Positions 10,326 to 21,872 of a stretch of 64,000 bases of DNA are shown piece by piece. Below the pieces are notes generated by a model. That model was not told the DNA's origin. It made no database searches and was given only the letters and a program-made list of their open reading frames with translations. A program made the translations under genes and the position numbers. This stretch comes from Epiperipatus broadwayi (taxonomy: Eukaryota > Onychophora > Udeonychophora > Euonychophora > Peripatidae), in the NCBI GenBank assembly GCA_028023455.1, contig JAQFVV010000287.1, forward strand, positions 684,001-748,000, given 5' to 3'. Positions within the stretch are counted from its first letter, which is position 1; each line of letters starts with the position of its first letter.

Positions 10326-12159
10326 ACCATTAGATTATTTTTACATTTTATATATTAAATTTCACTTGTTTAGTCTATTATCGCTAGTTGCTTTAAATCT
10401 AATATGTCAAACCATTAGGTTAGCTACACCAAACAAGAACTTCCATATCTATTATATAGTCTCTATATTCAAAATTTCCAATATATGTTATGTGAATTAG
10501 GACTACCATCCAAAGCCAAAATACCTTTATATAAAGGAGCTTGCCTATATGTCTAAACAATAATATGACCACATATATATTAAAAACAAGTCATGCTAGT
10601 TCTAGTAAATTCAAATTAATTTTGCACACATAACTATACAAAAAAAATCATTTCTTCATCTTAAGCTCAATGTAGATAACATCATATTCCTTATTCTATG
10701 ATGATAGTAAAAAAAAAATGGTGCCAAAGACACCAGATTTTGAAAAGCCTATAATTAATTCAAAATTATATGTTAAACATGATTACAGCATTTACTATCA
10801 TAATACCTCTGTCCTTCTTAACACACTGTGAATTATCTATAACATAATCTTCAGCAATATAAAGTATATGCCAGTTATCTAATGATATTTGATCCTTTTC
10901 TTTTTTTAATGGTTTCAGATAATATCTAGCTGCACAATATAATAAATTAACCATTTTACCTAAAGAGTAAAAACATTAATGTTATTGCTATTACATTAAG
11001 AGCAAGTTGATCCAAGCATGATGACTCTATTGTTATCGAACCAGTACTGATTATTAGTAATAACACATTTTAGTAAGAAGAATGCATCACAATAACTACT
11101 ACATCTGGAAAGGAGAAGAATAGCCGGACTCATCACAATAGATGATACTGCTTGTAAAAGCCGAAAAGCTGTTACATGTTTTCGAGGCTCCATAAAAAAC
11201 TTACTCATGCCAAGGAAACAATTGCTGAAGCTTCTACATTAATTTTATTTGTATTCAAATCTGATAAAATTAGTCTCCTACCCCTCCAACTATAATCCTT
11301 TGTCTGTAGAGGTTCAATTTTAGAATGCTACTATCTCTATAAACAATTTATAAAAAAGACTTCTTAATGTACATTTAAACTGTATATATATTTATTTTTC
11401 TTTTCATAATAAATTAAAAAAATCAATATGAATATTAAAAAATGATTGCTAATTCAACAGTTAAAATGTACAAAATTGAGCTGAAAACATTAAGATTTTA
11501 AGAATGCAAACGTTTTACTTAAAGAAAATATCTATAAGAAAAATAAGGCAATGTAATATTAAACACATCAGCTTGAAGTCAAATAAAAAGGTTTTTATAC
11601 CCAGTCTTTAATTCTGTTTCAAATTTTGTAAACACATTACATATATACTTTTAGTTAATAATAACATCAAGTAATTTATATGTACTAAAATAAGAGTAGA
11701 TGCATACACTAGTACAATCTTTAATAAAGTTGAATAATCGGTGATTACCAAATGGTAGTACATTTACTGTTCAGGAAAATTACTAGGATTCAAAATTTTA
11801 GATTGAATAATAAAAGTAATTGTTAGATACATTACTGCATTATTTCTAACCTTGAATCCCAAGATAAAAACTTACCTAGGAGTGGTGATTTATAATTGGT
11901 TAGCATATGATAATAACTGACTACTCAAATTGACCGTAGATGACACTATAATAGATAACTGTATTTTGTTTGTCAACAATTTTATGTAATAAATAATTTC
12001 ATTGATATATTGATCTCAAAATAAAAATAATAAGAGTAGTATTAACAGTAGTAGTAATAGCTGTAATAATATATTCAAAACAGAACCCAGTAACCATCTA
12101 TTTCGAAATTCTACCCACCAATGTTTTCCTTGCAAAAAAGATGTCATTTGTATATTTTG
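10326..12159. other. A+T-rich sequence, nothing firm
   Basis: The minus-strand reading frames at 10766-10954 and 10996-11208 were examined as possible exons. The latter has a pyrimidine tract plus AG inside it, but no family motif could be recognised in either. A short TAG-type imperfect trinucleotide run lies at 12030-12065. Confidence 0.35.
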
Positions 12160-12355
12160 ATACTTATTGCTCTTTATGCCACAAAGAGGAAGAGACCCTT
12201 TCCTACTACAATGTTCGGCATTACGCACATATCAAAATATTGGTTTATCTATAATTAAATACCACCATTCATCTCTCACCTTGTTACATGACAATATACA
12301 CAGAGGTCTTTTCCCCAACAACAAAATTACCACTTTTCTAATTTTCACTCTCTGA
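12160..12355 (+). pseudogene. LINE-K: 3'-terminal fragment with Cys-His knuckle
   Basis: From about 12169 the frame reads CSLCHKEEETL, then after a one-base shift LLQCSALRTYQNIGL. Together these give the CxxC-x(7)-(H)-x(4)-C knuckle found at the C terminus of many LINE ORF2 proteins. The copy at 18793-18843 (CSLCDRDETIYYSLGQC) is clearly the same family, and both are followed by a similar tail with TCTTTTCCCC. Only the last part of the element is here. Confidence 0.65.
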
Positions 12356-12682
12356 TTTCTTAAAAGATATAACTTACTTTTTCATAATAAATGAGGGAAA
12401 ATTAGAATCAGAATCTAGACCCTAATCCTTGAAGACATTTATACAGCTATCTAGAGTTTGATCTCTCTACCTTCAATGCTGTAACTTGCTCATTTTATCA
12501 TGTCCTATATGTGTATTTAACTAAGTTTAATTTTTGAAATATGTATATACTGATATACAAGTTTTTTAAGCTGATTTAATATCAGTACATCTCCAACATT
12601 TTTCTTACTATTATTTGTATAATATATATTATTTAATCTTTTTTTTTTCATTATATACCTTTTATATAATTAGCTTCATATG

Positions 12683-12770
12683 ATGATGATAATAATAATA
12701 AAGTTGACTTTAAAACTAGTAACAGTAGTAATAGTAATTGTAGTAGTAGTATCAGTAGTAGTAAAAATAG
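12683..12770 (+). repeat. Imperfect TAG/GAT trinucleotide array
   Basis: A run of GATGATGATAATAATAATAA passes into GTAACAGTAGTAATAGTAAT and GTAGTAGTAGTATCAGTAG. Similar arrays lie at 12030-12065, 19281-19450 and 35290-35440. Confidence 0.8.
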
Positions 12771-12917
12771 TTAATTAATAGATCAGTTCTTTAATATTTC
12801 TTTTTTTTTTACTGTAATTGGTGCAAAATTAAAAGTTATGGAGTAAATATCAATCAAGAAGATAAGCATTTTTTTGCATTTAAATATATTACAAATATAA
12901 AATTATAAAGACATCAA

Positions 12918-13140
12918 GTCATATGTCACATAACCTAAAATTATAAAGAAATCAAGTCATATGTCACATGACCTAATTTAGCAAGCTTCTATTACAAAAA
13001 CTCTTAACAAGCTTTACAGGGACTGGAGATATGCTGCAAAGCTAGTTAAGAGCTACCCTAGCACCTCACTGAGGAAGCCAGTAGCAGAAACCGGTCTGGG
13101 GATATTCTGTAAAGCTTGTTAAGAGTTTGTTTTCTAGCTC
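12918..13140 (+). repeat. RZ1 repeat, inverted-arm copy
   Basis: Contains the RZ1 end motif ATCAAGTCATATGTCACATG twice (from 12915 and 12952), then arms AACTCTTAACAAGCTTTACAG (about 12997) and its reverse complement CTGTAAAGCTTGTTAAGAG (about 13106). A hammerhead motif lies between them. Non-coding. Confidence 0.7.
13055..13108 (+). ncRNA. Hammerhead ribozyme motif, family RZ1
   Basis: Stem I CCUCA (13064-13068) pairs with UGGGG (13097-13101). The core is CUGAGGA, stem II GC-CAGUA-GC is flanked by an A.A mismatch next to the core, GAAA is at 13087-13090, and stem III is the palindrome ACCGGU followed by C13096. All core boxes are intact. The weak stem II suggests low activity as a monomer. 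Confidence 0.7.
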
Positions 13141-13529
13141 TATATATTACAAATATAATATAAAATAAGGAAATATTAGGTTTCCTTTTTTATATCTTTA
13201 AAATGTCAAATATTTATAAGGAAAATTCTACTTATAACAATAGATCACAAAATTTAGAACAGTGTTCTAATCTTTTTAAATTTAGTACAATTGTTAAAAC
13301 TGTTGGTGCAAATACTGATATTCATGGATTATCAACTACAGTTTAACTCATCTCTAGTAAAATTAAAATTTTATCAGAAAATTTACAATTTGAAAATTAT
13401 TCTCATTTAAACTATACCAATGTAATAAAAAATAATAGGAAGCACATCTATTGCTAATGACAAAAATAAATTTGATAAATCATATGACTTAAAATCAAAC
13501 AATAGTGATTTATAATAGTAATATTAGCG

Positions 13530-13720
13530 ATTATGCAAATGCGCTTTAAAGATAAATTATAAATGAATACTCTTAATTTTTCCAGACACGAGATATAGTA
13601 TTTGAGAAAGAATGGAATGAATCCACCCATTCCTTTGACCCAAACATTTATGTATGGGCAAATCTTAAGTATGTGGAATTAATAGCGCTATATAAAATAA
13701 TATCTCAATAGTGACTTATA
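13530..13720 (+). repeat. Fragment of the 59.4-kb palindrome family
   Basis: Shares AAATGAATAC, AGATATAGTATTT, AAAGAATGGAATGAATCCAC and ATAGCGCTATATAAAA in order with one arm of the nested palindrome at 59421-60037. It interrupts LINE-K ORF1. Confidence 0.6.
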
Positions 13721-14254
13721 TTTTTCTACAGGTAAAAATAAAAAAAGTAGTACTTTACTATTAGACCTGTTGTGATGAAACTTGATCCTAACCCTAAATT
13801 TAACACCTAAAACTCTTAAAGCCATAACAATGGATAAAGAAAGTATTGGTAACTTTTTAGATATAATTTATAATGATGAAACTCACATATCTTTAGATAA
13901 TCAATATAGACAAAATATGTGATGAAGATAGACTTAACATTACACAGAAATTTAATTTAAAATCATTTCTAAATTTTTAAAAAAAAAATTAATATTAGTC
14001 ATGATAAACATTAACACATTCTTTATAAAATTCCCTACTAAAGATTTCTATACATTCTTAAGACAAAAAATATTTGAAATATGCTATATAAAATAATGAT
14101 ATATTTCAAAAATACATCACATTTTTAAACAATAACATTATTTATTATATAGATACTGAAAGAAACATCACTCTAGAAGGTCAAATCAAAAATTGTCATA
14201 TTAATCATATTGAAAAAGATTCACAATTTCCAATATGACAAAATTTCCAACTTT

Positions 14255-14475
14255 AAATACCTCTTAAAGAAAATAGCTTCATTCCCTTTGTATTTTTATA
14301 TTGGATTATTCCCATCATCTAATATGCATATTGAATGTCTTTAGAAAAATTTATCTTTATTTAAATATTCCAAATACATTTAACTGTTAAGAGTTGAATG
14401 TATTTGGAATATTTAAATAAAGTTAAATTTTTCTAAAGATTCAACACGCATATTGGATGATAGAAATAGTCCAAT
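14255..14475. repeat. Palindrome inside LINE-K
   Basis: CTTTATTTAAATATTCCAAA (about 14356) and TTTGGAATATTTAAATAAAG (about 14403) are exact reverse complements around a short centre (TTAACTGTTAAGAGTTGAA). The outer parts (CATCTAATATGCATATTG and CATATTGGATGATAG) extend the pairing. Either a MITE insertion or an inverted duplication of LINE-K itself. Confidence 0.65.
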
Positions 14476-14779
14476 ATAAAAATACAACTAGAACACCATC
14501 ATCACAAACCTTCAGGAAAACAACTTCATTCCCTGTATTAACAAATACTGCTATCTTTAACATTACTCTTAAAAAGGAAGTGAAGATGCTCCTGATACAT
14601 GTCCAGTAATTATTACTTTCAGGGTATACTTCCACAATGTTTCTACTGCAAAGCCAGACATTACATCATTAAAACTGTCCAGAGTTTTTGAAAACAATGT
14701 GGTCTCAAAACAACTAAAACACATCAGTGTGCAAAAGAACCAATCTCTACAATGTATAAAATACAACAATCACAAAAAA

Positions 14780-15060
14780 ATCAAGTCAGATGTCACATGA
14801 CCTAATTTAATAAGCTTGTATTACAAATGTTATATATAGAGCTCACAAATAAGTTCTTATCAGGCTTTGCAGAATATCTCCAATCCCAGACTGGTTTCTG
14901 CTACTGGTGTCCTCAGTGAGGTGCTAGGATATTCAAGCATCATATTAAAAATACCAGGACAAGCCCAGCACTTTATCTAATGTAGAATTATTAAGTAGAA
15001 AATCTGAAATTTTCAGACATCCATGTCTTTCAATCTAGCTATCTAACTTAAATATAATAT
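14780..15060 (-). repeat. RZ1 repeat, reverse copy
   Basis: Begins on the plus strand with TCAAGTCAGATGTCACATGA and ends near CTATCTAACTTAAATA. It matches 31125-31430 through most of its length (AAATGTTATATATAGAGCTC, AAGCCCAGCACTTTATCTAA, AGTAGAAAATCTGAAATTTT). It is inserted in LINE-K, so RZ1 moved after that LINE arrived. It has no ORF and contains a ribozyme motif on the minus strand. Confidence 0.75.
14873..14932 (-). ncRNA. Hammerhead ribozyme motif, family RZ1
   Basis: Minus strand: outer stem AAUAUC/GAUAUU, stem I CCUCA with UGGGA (one mismatch), core CUGAGGA, a damaged stem II (CACCAGUAGCA), GAAA and stem III ACCAGU followed by C. The core is intact, but stem II and stem I carry changes, so it is probably weakened. 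Confidence 0.6.
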
Positions 15061-15699
15061 AAAATACAACAACTACAGTCAAATCCTTCTGATCTCAATG
15101 GTGTCACATCAAGCATTACTGATAACAAAAATAGCCAACTTAACATCAAATAAAAAGATAGTATGCTAAATGGTTGTGAATTATATATACAACAAACTAA
15201 TCAACATAATCAATTAAAACAAAATATTTCAAATGACATCGAAATAGAGTATACAAAAGACATACATTTAATTTCTTCTCAATCATCATCAGGGGATGAT
15301 AAAGAAAAATTTTCATAATATTAAAACAAAAAAAGCAACTTTCAAAACAAAAGAAAAAACTTAAGCCATTTAGCATGGATAATGAAAATGTATCACCAAC
15401 CTTTATGCTAAAACAAGATCCTTCAAATAATAGTTAAACATTGGGCACTAGAAGTAGTTCTAATTTATCTACTCCTACAGCTTCAGAACAATTAATCTTA
15501 TTAAAAGCTATAGAAGGTCATTAAAGAACTCATAGAGGTAGAGAAATCTCTACAGACAAGAAATGTAATTCCCTGTATCTAGATAAGGTAAGTTCAGTCT
15601 GATCACAGCCTAGAATTATTATGTGTGTTCACACATTTCTATCATTTAAATTACTAATATTAATAACTTAGTTTAGTTAATCATATATATTTTACAAAA

Positions 15700-16200
15700 C
15701 ACTATGATCTTAAACATTATAGAGATTAATGTAGGAATAATGAATTCCCTATAAAAGCTTTGCAATCAACAATTTAACTAAGAAGTTAGTCTCACATATA
15801 ATTATATTTACAGAAACTAAATATTCAGTTAATGCTTAATGCTATTATAGATTCATATTTTTTTTTAAAAAAAAAGTGTGGATAGCTTTATATGTATCAA
15901 TCCCAACATAGCTGAGCAGGAATTGGTATACTTGCTAATCATAAATCCTCTTTTAAATCCTTTAAAATTCTGTATAAAGATCAAAATATGTCTATTGCGA
16001 CCTCCCACCATAATGTTTTTACTATTACTATAATTATATTATACATATATCACAAAACCTTATTAATGCATGACATTATTAATCAAATTAACATAATATT
16101 ATATACTAATCCTTATCCAATTATCCTTCTAGTGGCTTTTAATGTTATACGTAGAATTTCTCAAAATATTTACATCATATTAATAGAAGACTTATAGTGC
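15700..16200 (+). pseudogene. LINE-K ORF2 endonuclease domain relic
   Basis: The frame reads through IIIFTETKYS (about 15808), GIGILAN-like residues near 15920, and then 15988-16197 (MSIATSHHNVFTITIIILYI ... NPYPIILLVAFNVI). The FTETK block is the catalytic Glu region of AP-type LINE endonucleases. PIILLVAFN is the equivalent of the PxIxxGDFN motif, with the key GD changed to VA. Dead domain. Confidence 0.6.
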
Positions 16201-16754
16201 AGAGGGATTCTTCTCCCGTAACGCTGTATCTTTTTCACAAAAAACATTCTCAACACTTATTGATTTGTAATTTTACTATCCAGACATTCATTTTTTTATA
16301 AGCTTTCCTTTTACCTACAAGCTTCTCTGACCAACTTGCACTTAATATGGAATTTACAATTGATTTTCTTAATCAACCATTACTCTCTCTCAATAACCCT
16401 TTAAGATTGCTTCTTAAAACCTCTACTCCAAAGGCAGTAATCTCAAAAATCCATATTTATTTTTAAAAAAAATTTATTATTTTCCTAGATCCAGTAAAAG
16501 CTTGGTTCACATTTACTAATCTAATTACATCAATGATTAATTTTTACACTCAAATAAATAAAAGCTCCACAACACTTGTTAAGGATCTTGATTCTCTTCA
16601 CACAGTTAAAAATATCTTACATGATTCTTCAACCATATCTTCCATTATCTCTCTCAAACAAGAATACAAAAAAACTCAACTTTTATTGTCAGATTACCTA
16701 ACCACAAAAAAAAGCCAAGACATTCTTTAGCACAACAACACAATTGGTCTAGAG

Positions 16755-17223
16755 CAGTGGTCTTCAACCACTGGGCCATGGACTGGCATCGGGCCGCAGA
16801 AGTTTTTTGCTGGTCCATGCTAGACTGGCAAAAAAGTTTATAATAACAAAATAATAAGATTCTAAACTTTTCATTAATCTAAACAATTTTTATTTATTTT
16901 TTCGTCGCACTTTTACCTGATTAAAAAAATAACAAAAACAAACTCTAATCAATCATACATAAATTAATTTGTTTTTCTAGTTATCGCAGATGTTTATGGA
17001 GAGGGGGGGGTAGAATTAAATTTTTTATTACTTTTCTAAAAAAATTCAAAATTTTTTTTAAAAAAGTTTTTTATTATACAAACTCTCTCTATATATATAA
17101 CTTCATCTAAGGCTAAGCTGTTTACATCTTTAAGAAAATGTATCTATAGACTTCTTCTGGTCCGCGCGAAACCTTATCCTTATTTTTACCGGTCCGCAGA
17201 TGTGAAAAGGTTGAAGACCACTG
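16755..17223. mobile_element. hAT-type MITE (non-autonomous DNA transposon)
   Basis: Terminal inverted repeats CAGTGGTCTTCAACC (from 16755) and GGTTGAAGACCACTG (to 17223) are perfect. The element is flanked by the 8-bp duplication GTCTAGAG (16747-16754 and 17224-17231). The CAG...CTG termini and 8-bp duplication are hallmarks of the hAT superfamily. At 469 bp with no ORF it needs a transposase in trans. It splits the LINE-K ORF2, whose reading continues on both sides, so it is younger than that LINE. Confidence 0.95.
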
Positions 17224-17559
17224 GTCTAGAGACTATATAAAATGACCTCTTATCTACAAAGTCAAAAAAAATTATACTATCTTCCATAATTAAACTTGAT
17301 ACTAGAGAAAATAGGCTATACACATATTCTTTCATTTTAAAGCTAATCTTCATACTTCAATAAATATAATTACTTCTTTTATGTTTGATTTAAGTACAGG
17401 AAACCATGAAATATCCAGACAAGAAATTATCTTAAAACTTAACACCTTCCTGGATAGCATTCATGCAGTTCCTCATGCAATACCCAAATTTTTATTAATT
17501 CATCCTTCAGAATTTTACAATTCCCATCATACTGAATCTTTTAGCTCATCTTGTGCTTC

Positions 17560-18180
17560 AAATTCAGAAAATAGATCAATTATATCCAATTTCTATGGTA
17601 TCTTTTCTTTAAAAAAAATATACCTTCAACTCTTAATAATTTAAGACCCATTTCAATGACTCCTATATTAATCAAGACTATAGAAACCATTATAAAAGAT
17701 AGGATTCAACCTATCCTTCTTCCATTAATCTTTTCTTTCAATTTTCTAAAAAAAAAAAAGGTCAACAACTTCTGCTGCAAGTATCCTATTAAATATTATA
17801 ACTGATCATATAAGACAATTGAGAAAAGCAGGACCTATAGCTGTGCAGTTGAAATTCCTACTGCATTTGACTCTGTCCCAATGATTGGTCTATTACACAT
17901 GGCAAAAAAACAGTCTCTTTACCAATAATTTATATATTAGCCAATTTACTGGTTAATAGACAAATACATACTACATTAAGTAGTAAAACATCACCAAGCT
18001 TCAGCCTTCCTCAATCTATACATCAAGGATCTTCCCTTAGCCCACTTATCTTCATAACTTATATAAATCCATTACTCAACAAAACTATAAAAATAAAAAC
18101 TTTCCAGGAATATACATTCCTATTCTAAATCAATCTGTTAGTCATATAGCTTATATGCATAATTTAATCATTATCCTACC
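17560..18180 (+). pseudogene. LINE-K ORF2 reverse transcriptase relic
   Basis: NNLRPISMTPILIKTIETII (about 17622) is the NYRPISLL block. After a poly(A) frameshift, RSTTSAASILLNIITDHIRQ (about 17758) is the helix before motif A. PTAFDSVPM carries the motif A Asp at 17869-17871. SLPQSIHQGSSLSPLIF (about 18000) is motif B (PQGS..SPLLF). HIAYMHNLIIIL (about 18145) is motif C with YADD changed to YMHN. All five blocks are in order, but with shifts and a destroyed active site. Upstream linker sequence is at 17381-17560. Confidence 0.8.
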
Positions 18181-18739
18181 ATCCAAAAATCATCTACCCA
18201 AGCTTGTAAAACATACTTGAACAATATACAAGCAAATGTCTTCTCAGACATACCATTAATATGCTCATTTCCCCCCAAAAATGTTATTATATTCACCTAT
18301 TATTAAATTTACTAACTCTTTCTTTAAAAGGATAAATTCGCTTTGTATTGAGCTCATCTGGGGGGGGGGGTGCAATAAATATTAGAGCCTTGCAGAAGCA
18401 TGCTAAATATAATAGTCTCTCATTATAATGCATATCAATATTTTATCTACAAAGGGTAAATGAAGTCAATAGATTTATAGCAATATATCCATGTGTATTA
18501 AGATATATTCTGGTAACATCAACATCATACCACCATCCATAAACAATTGTATAACTATGCAATAATGTTTATTCTGATGAAATTAAATATTAGCAAATGA
18601 TATAGTGAAAAAAAAAACACATTAATGGTCCTCAGTCATTACTTACTTTTCCATCAGCCCCATGATTAAAAATTTAAATTTTTATGTTTTGAGCCAAAAT
18701 ATTCAGACTTCCTAATTAAGATCAATCTAAAAGCCCTTC

Positions 18740-18860
18740 CTACAAATAGTTTTTTATCCAATAGACTGGTAAATGCTAATATAGAAGAAATATGTTCCTT
18801 ATGTGATAGAGACGAAACTATATATTATTCTCTAGGTCAATGTCCAGCCTTACAATTCTT
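18740..18860 (+). pseudogene. LINE-K ORF2 C-terminal knuckle
   Basis: The frame reads LPTNSFLSNRLVNANIEEI followed by CSLCDRDETIYYSLGQC, a CxxC-x(7)-Y-x(4)-C version of the C-terminal LINE knuckle with the usual His replaced by Tyr. Matches the fragment at 12160-12355. Confidence 0.65.
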
Positions 18861-19280
18861 ATAAGCACCATCATCAAATCATCAACCCCCCTCACTTTCC
18901 TTATTAATAAGTAGCATAAGCAGAGCCCTGTTTCTAAAAATCAGAATTGTTACATTTTAAATTTTCACTTTATTATTTCTGAGATGCCATTTGTACATTC
19001 TGACATCTCGGAAGTTATCATCTCTCTTACAATAAACTAGGAAATTTTAAATCAGGGATCAAACTTTTGCACTTGCTAACATTTTTACAGCCATATGAAA
19101 TTTAGTGTCTTTTCCCCCAACACTGTAATTGCTGAATTCTATCTATAACAATTTACAATATTTTCTATTAATTGCAAATACTTTCTTTTAAATGTAAATT
19201 ATTTTTTAGGTCTACAAAATAATAGTTCATTTGTCAGGAATGTAATTACTGTGATATCTAATCATCATCACATATGGTGG

Positions 19281-19450
19281 CAATGGCAGCAGTAGTAGTA
19301 GTGGGAGGAGGAGAATGAATAGGAGTAGCAGTCGTAGGAATAGTTATTGTAGTAGTAATAGGAGGAGTCGCAGGAGGAGTAGTGGTAAGAATAAGAGTAG
19401 GAACAGCGGCAGTATTAGTAGCACAGAAGCACTAGTAATAGTAATGATAA
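19281..19450 (+). repeat. Imperfect AGT/AGG trinucleotide array
   Basis: About 170 bp of AGT, AGG and AGC triplets (for example GCAGCAGTAGTAGTAGTGGG). The Ser/Arg-rich ORF at 19315-19542 is a translation of this microsatellite and not a gene. It lies shortly after the 3' end of LINE-K. Confidence 0.85.
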
Positions 19451-19917
19451 TAATGGGGAAAAGGACTGAAATTTGTTGGAAGCCCTGTAAAAATTATAAA
19501 GTAGTACTGCAATTGAACATGTCTGAAATCACATCCACATAGGAATGATAATTAAGATATATCCCCAATTATGCATTCCATATGCTTTACGATGTCATTT
19601 GAGACAAGTAGATTCGTTTAACAAAAAATATTTCTAATTATATTATAAACAATACAGACAGTACAAGTAGACATCTATTTCATTTATAAAGATCGATACA
19701 AAAAAAAGTTTGCCAAAAGTATAATATTTCATTTGTATGAACATTTTGAGATGTCAATTTTATATAATTTAATTTACAGGCAGGTTTAAATTTTTTCGCC
19801 AAATATTGTCCAATTCTGCTCAGATACTACAAATGAATATTGTAATTATTGTACCATAAAGTCCAATAAACATCAAATGCTAAATTTTAAAACAAATGTT
19901 TTAGTTATTATTACTTT

Positions 19918-19983
19918 TTATTTTTTTTCCTATGTCATAGCATCGGCCGGGACGCGAACCCCACACCCCAAGACTCGGCTAAC
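19918..19983 (-). mobile_element. SINE-A copy with internal deletion
   Basis: Has the poly(T), CTATGTCATAGCATCGGCCG, GGGACGCGAACCC and CTCGGCTAAC of the family but lacks the middle part. Flanks AACAAATGTTTTAGTTATTA (19891) and AACAAATGTTGACTAGTTAT (19981) suggest a long, slightly altered target duplication. Confidence 0.8.
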
Positions 19984-20140
19984 AAATGTTGACTAGTTAT
20001 TATTTTTAACGAATAAAAATAGCAAATGGCTAAATAAAACTTTTAACACAAACAGATGTATTTTTAAAATAATTGTTTAAAAAAAAGTAAGAATAATTAG
20101 CTTATTATGTAGTAAAAGAAAATGTCAAAAGAGATTCTTT

Positions 20141-20252
20141 TTTTTTTTTCATATGTCATAGCATCTGCCGGGACGCGAACCCACACCCGTCTGCAACCAA
20201 CTACTTGCTTGCATGGCTGCTGCGATACCTCTCGGCTAACAACGCAAGACAT
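20141..20252 (-). mobile_element. SINE-A, full copy
   Basis: Minus-strand copy with poly(A), box B-like GTGGGTTCGCGTCCC and box A-like TAGCCGAGAGG. Flanked by AGAGATTCTTTT on both sides (20130 and 20253). Confidence 0.85.
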
Positions 20253-20518
20253 AGAGATTCTTTTTTTCTTCGCAAAAGAGGAAGAAAAAAGAGTTTAGAG
20301 TAGATGCTGCTTGATTAACTTCAACTCTGCTATTTTTATATCTTAAATAGCAATTAGCTACAAAGTAGAAAGTAAAGTTAAAATAATAAAAAACTTCATT
20401 AGTAAATATAATGTTTATTACTTAATTAATAAAGTTACAGCAGATTTCATTTGCCTAAGGAAAGTTCAAATGAATCAATTAATTGAGAAAGAAAAAAAAG
20501 GTGAACTTAATGAAGAAG

Positions 20519-20957
20519 CTGGGTAATTAATAACAAACATTTAATTAAAATTTTTAAATATGAAACATTTTATTTATTTTTAAAATGTATATTAAATTTA
20601 TTTCCTTAATTAAAATTTAATGTCAACTTTATTTTTGAAACCAAATAGTATATAGAAGTTTATAAGTACAATACCTCCTACCTGTTATTCAGCACTTGGT
20701 TTCAATAAACCTTTCTATATACTAGTGATTCTTCTAAATAATTCGATAATATATCTTTACCTCTATCCCGCTTTTTATTATAACCTTTTTTTTTTTAAGC
20801 ATGCATAGGCTGTTGGAAACTTAATAGTCAAGTATTGGATATATATTTGGATATATATCACTATTATCATTCTATTTTTCTTTACCAAAACTGTCCAGTT
20901 TTCTTTTCAAGACAACTGAAAAAATACAAATTAATTCCACATTATTCTTTAATGTCA
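20519..20957 (+). repeat. 440-bp dispersed repeat D1, copy 1
   Basis: Matches 30206-30645 in the same orientation, with small indels, from GGGTAATTAATAACAAACAT through TCAACTTTATTTTTGA, TATATCTTTACCTCTA and CTTAATAGTCAAGTATT to CACATTATTCTTTAAT. The two copies sit about 2 kb upstream and 0.7 kb downstream of the LTR retrotransposon. No ORF or terminal structure identified. Confidence 0.8.
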
Positions 20958-21807
20958 TATGTTCTTATTCTGCAGTGTTTCTTTGGTCTATGCCTTATAT
21001 GGTATCAAAACTTAGAATTTTTACTTTTTAATTTATTCAATATATATGCCAGCAATTGTAACTTTATATAACTTTTTAAACCAAGCTTTGATTTATCTTT
21101 TGTATAATTCTTCCTTAGAAATATTTTTGCATTTATCAAATTTTCTCTAATTTCTAAAGCATATTTTTAAATATATATATAGTTTAGCAATAAATCATAG
21201 ATATAATAAAATATCTTTACTAACAACAAAATGATATATAACAATAGCTGTAATATAGTCATATAACCATCACAAATAAAAATAACATATAAAAGCTCTT
21301 TTCGGCAAATTTTAAATTTTTGTCCTTTTCAATATGGCCTAACTACAAAAATAACCTACACTGCATACATAGTGACATCTACCGGCTCTATATAAAATTA
21401 AAATTAAGATATGGTTTAGCATATAACAGACATACAGACCCATCTAATTTAATGAAAAGATAGAATGATGGAGTCTAAAGTTCAAATTTCTGCCTTTCTG
21501 GAGCCTGATTTTTTTTATCAATTCCAAAATAATAAAACATTTGATTATTCTATTTCATTTTATGGGATTTACAAATCTTTTACATATTTATTTTTATATA
21601 ATTTAAAAATAAATTTTACTAATTAGTCCACCTATTTTTTTTAATAAAAATTTATTTAAAAAAGTTATTAAAATGTTGCAAACTTCATGTTAGCTAATTT
21701 AAAAGTAAGTATTCCCACTCCCAATTATTTATTTTTTATTTATTATTTTCCATACCAAGTGAAAATTTTTTTTTTTTTAAAGCAAAAATGAAACTGCTTA
21801 AAGGGCA

Positions 21808-21872
21808 AATTGCAGACGGTTGTGGGTTCGCATCCTGGCCGATGCTATGACATATGAGAAAAAAAAAATATG
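21808..21872 (+). mobile_element. SINE-A, 5'-truncated copy
   Basis: Retains TTGCAGACGGTTGTGGGTTC, CGATGCTATGACATATGA and a poly(A) run. The tRNA-like head is missing. Confidence 0.75.

Larger units (their letters stand above)
13203..15550 (+). pseudogene. LINE-K ORF1 relic
   Basis: Opens at ATG 13203 with MSNIYKENSTYNNRSQNLEQ and continues to a first stop at about 13344, after which the same frame resumes (LISSKIKILSENLQFENYSH). A later frame at 14635 reads QCFYCKARHYIIKT, a CCHC-like knuckle with one residue lost before the His and the last Cys changed. Near 15340-15440 a basic stretch (KKQLSKQKKKLKPF) and SMDNENVSPTFMLKQDP follow. Such nucleic-acid-binding ORF1 proteins coat LINE RNA. This copy cannot be translated. 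Confidence 0.55.
13203..19110 (+). mobile_element. LINE-K: long decayed non-LTR retrotransposon
   Basis: Plus-strand remains appear in the order expected of a two-ORF LINE: Lys/Asn-rich ORF1 with a knuckle relic (13203-15550), AP-type endonuclease (about 15700-16200), RT (about 17560-18180) and a C-terminal Cys-His knuckle (18793-18843). The copy is broken by stops, shifts and younger insertions: a hAT-type MITE (16755-17223), an RZ1 repeat (14780-15060), a palindrome (14255-14475) and a fragment of the 59.4-kb palindrome family (13530-13720). The clade cannot be fixed by eye. A 3' fragment of the same family is at 12160-12355. Confidence 0.8.

Noticed and set aside
10766-11208. Minus-strand frames considered as host exons
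   Set aside because: No family motif, and the candidate splice acceptor lies inside the frame without a matching donor. Composition is near background.
19315-19542. Ser/Arg-rich ORF resembling an RS protein
   Set aside because: It is the translation of an AGT/AGG microsatellite.
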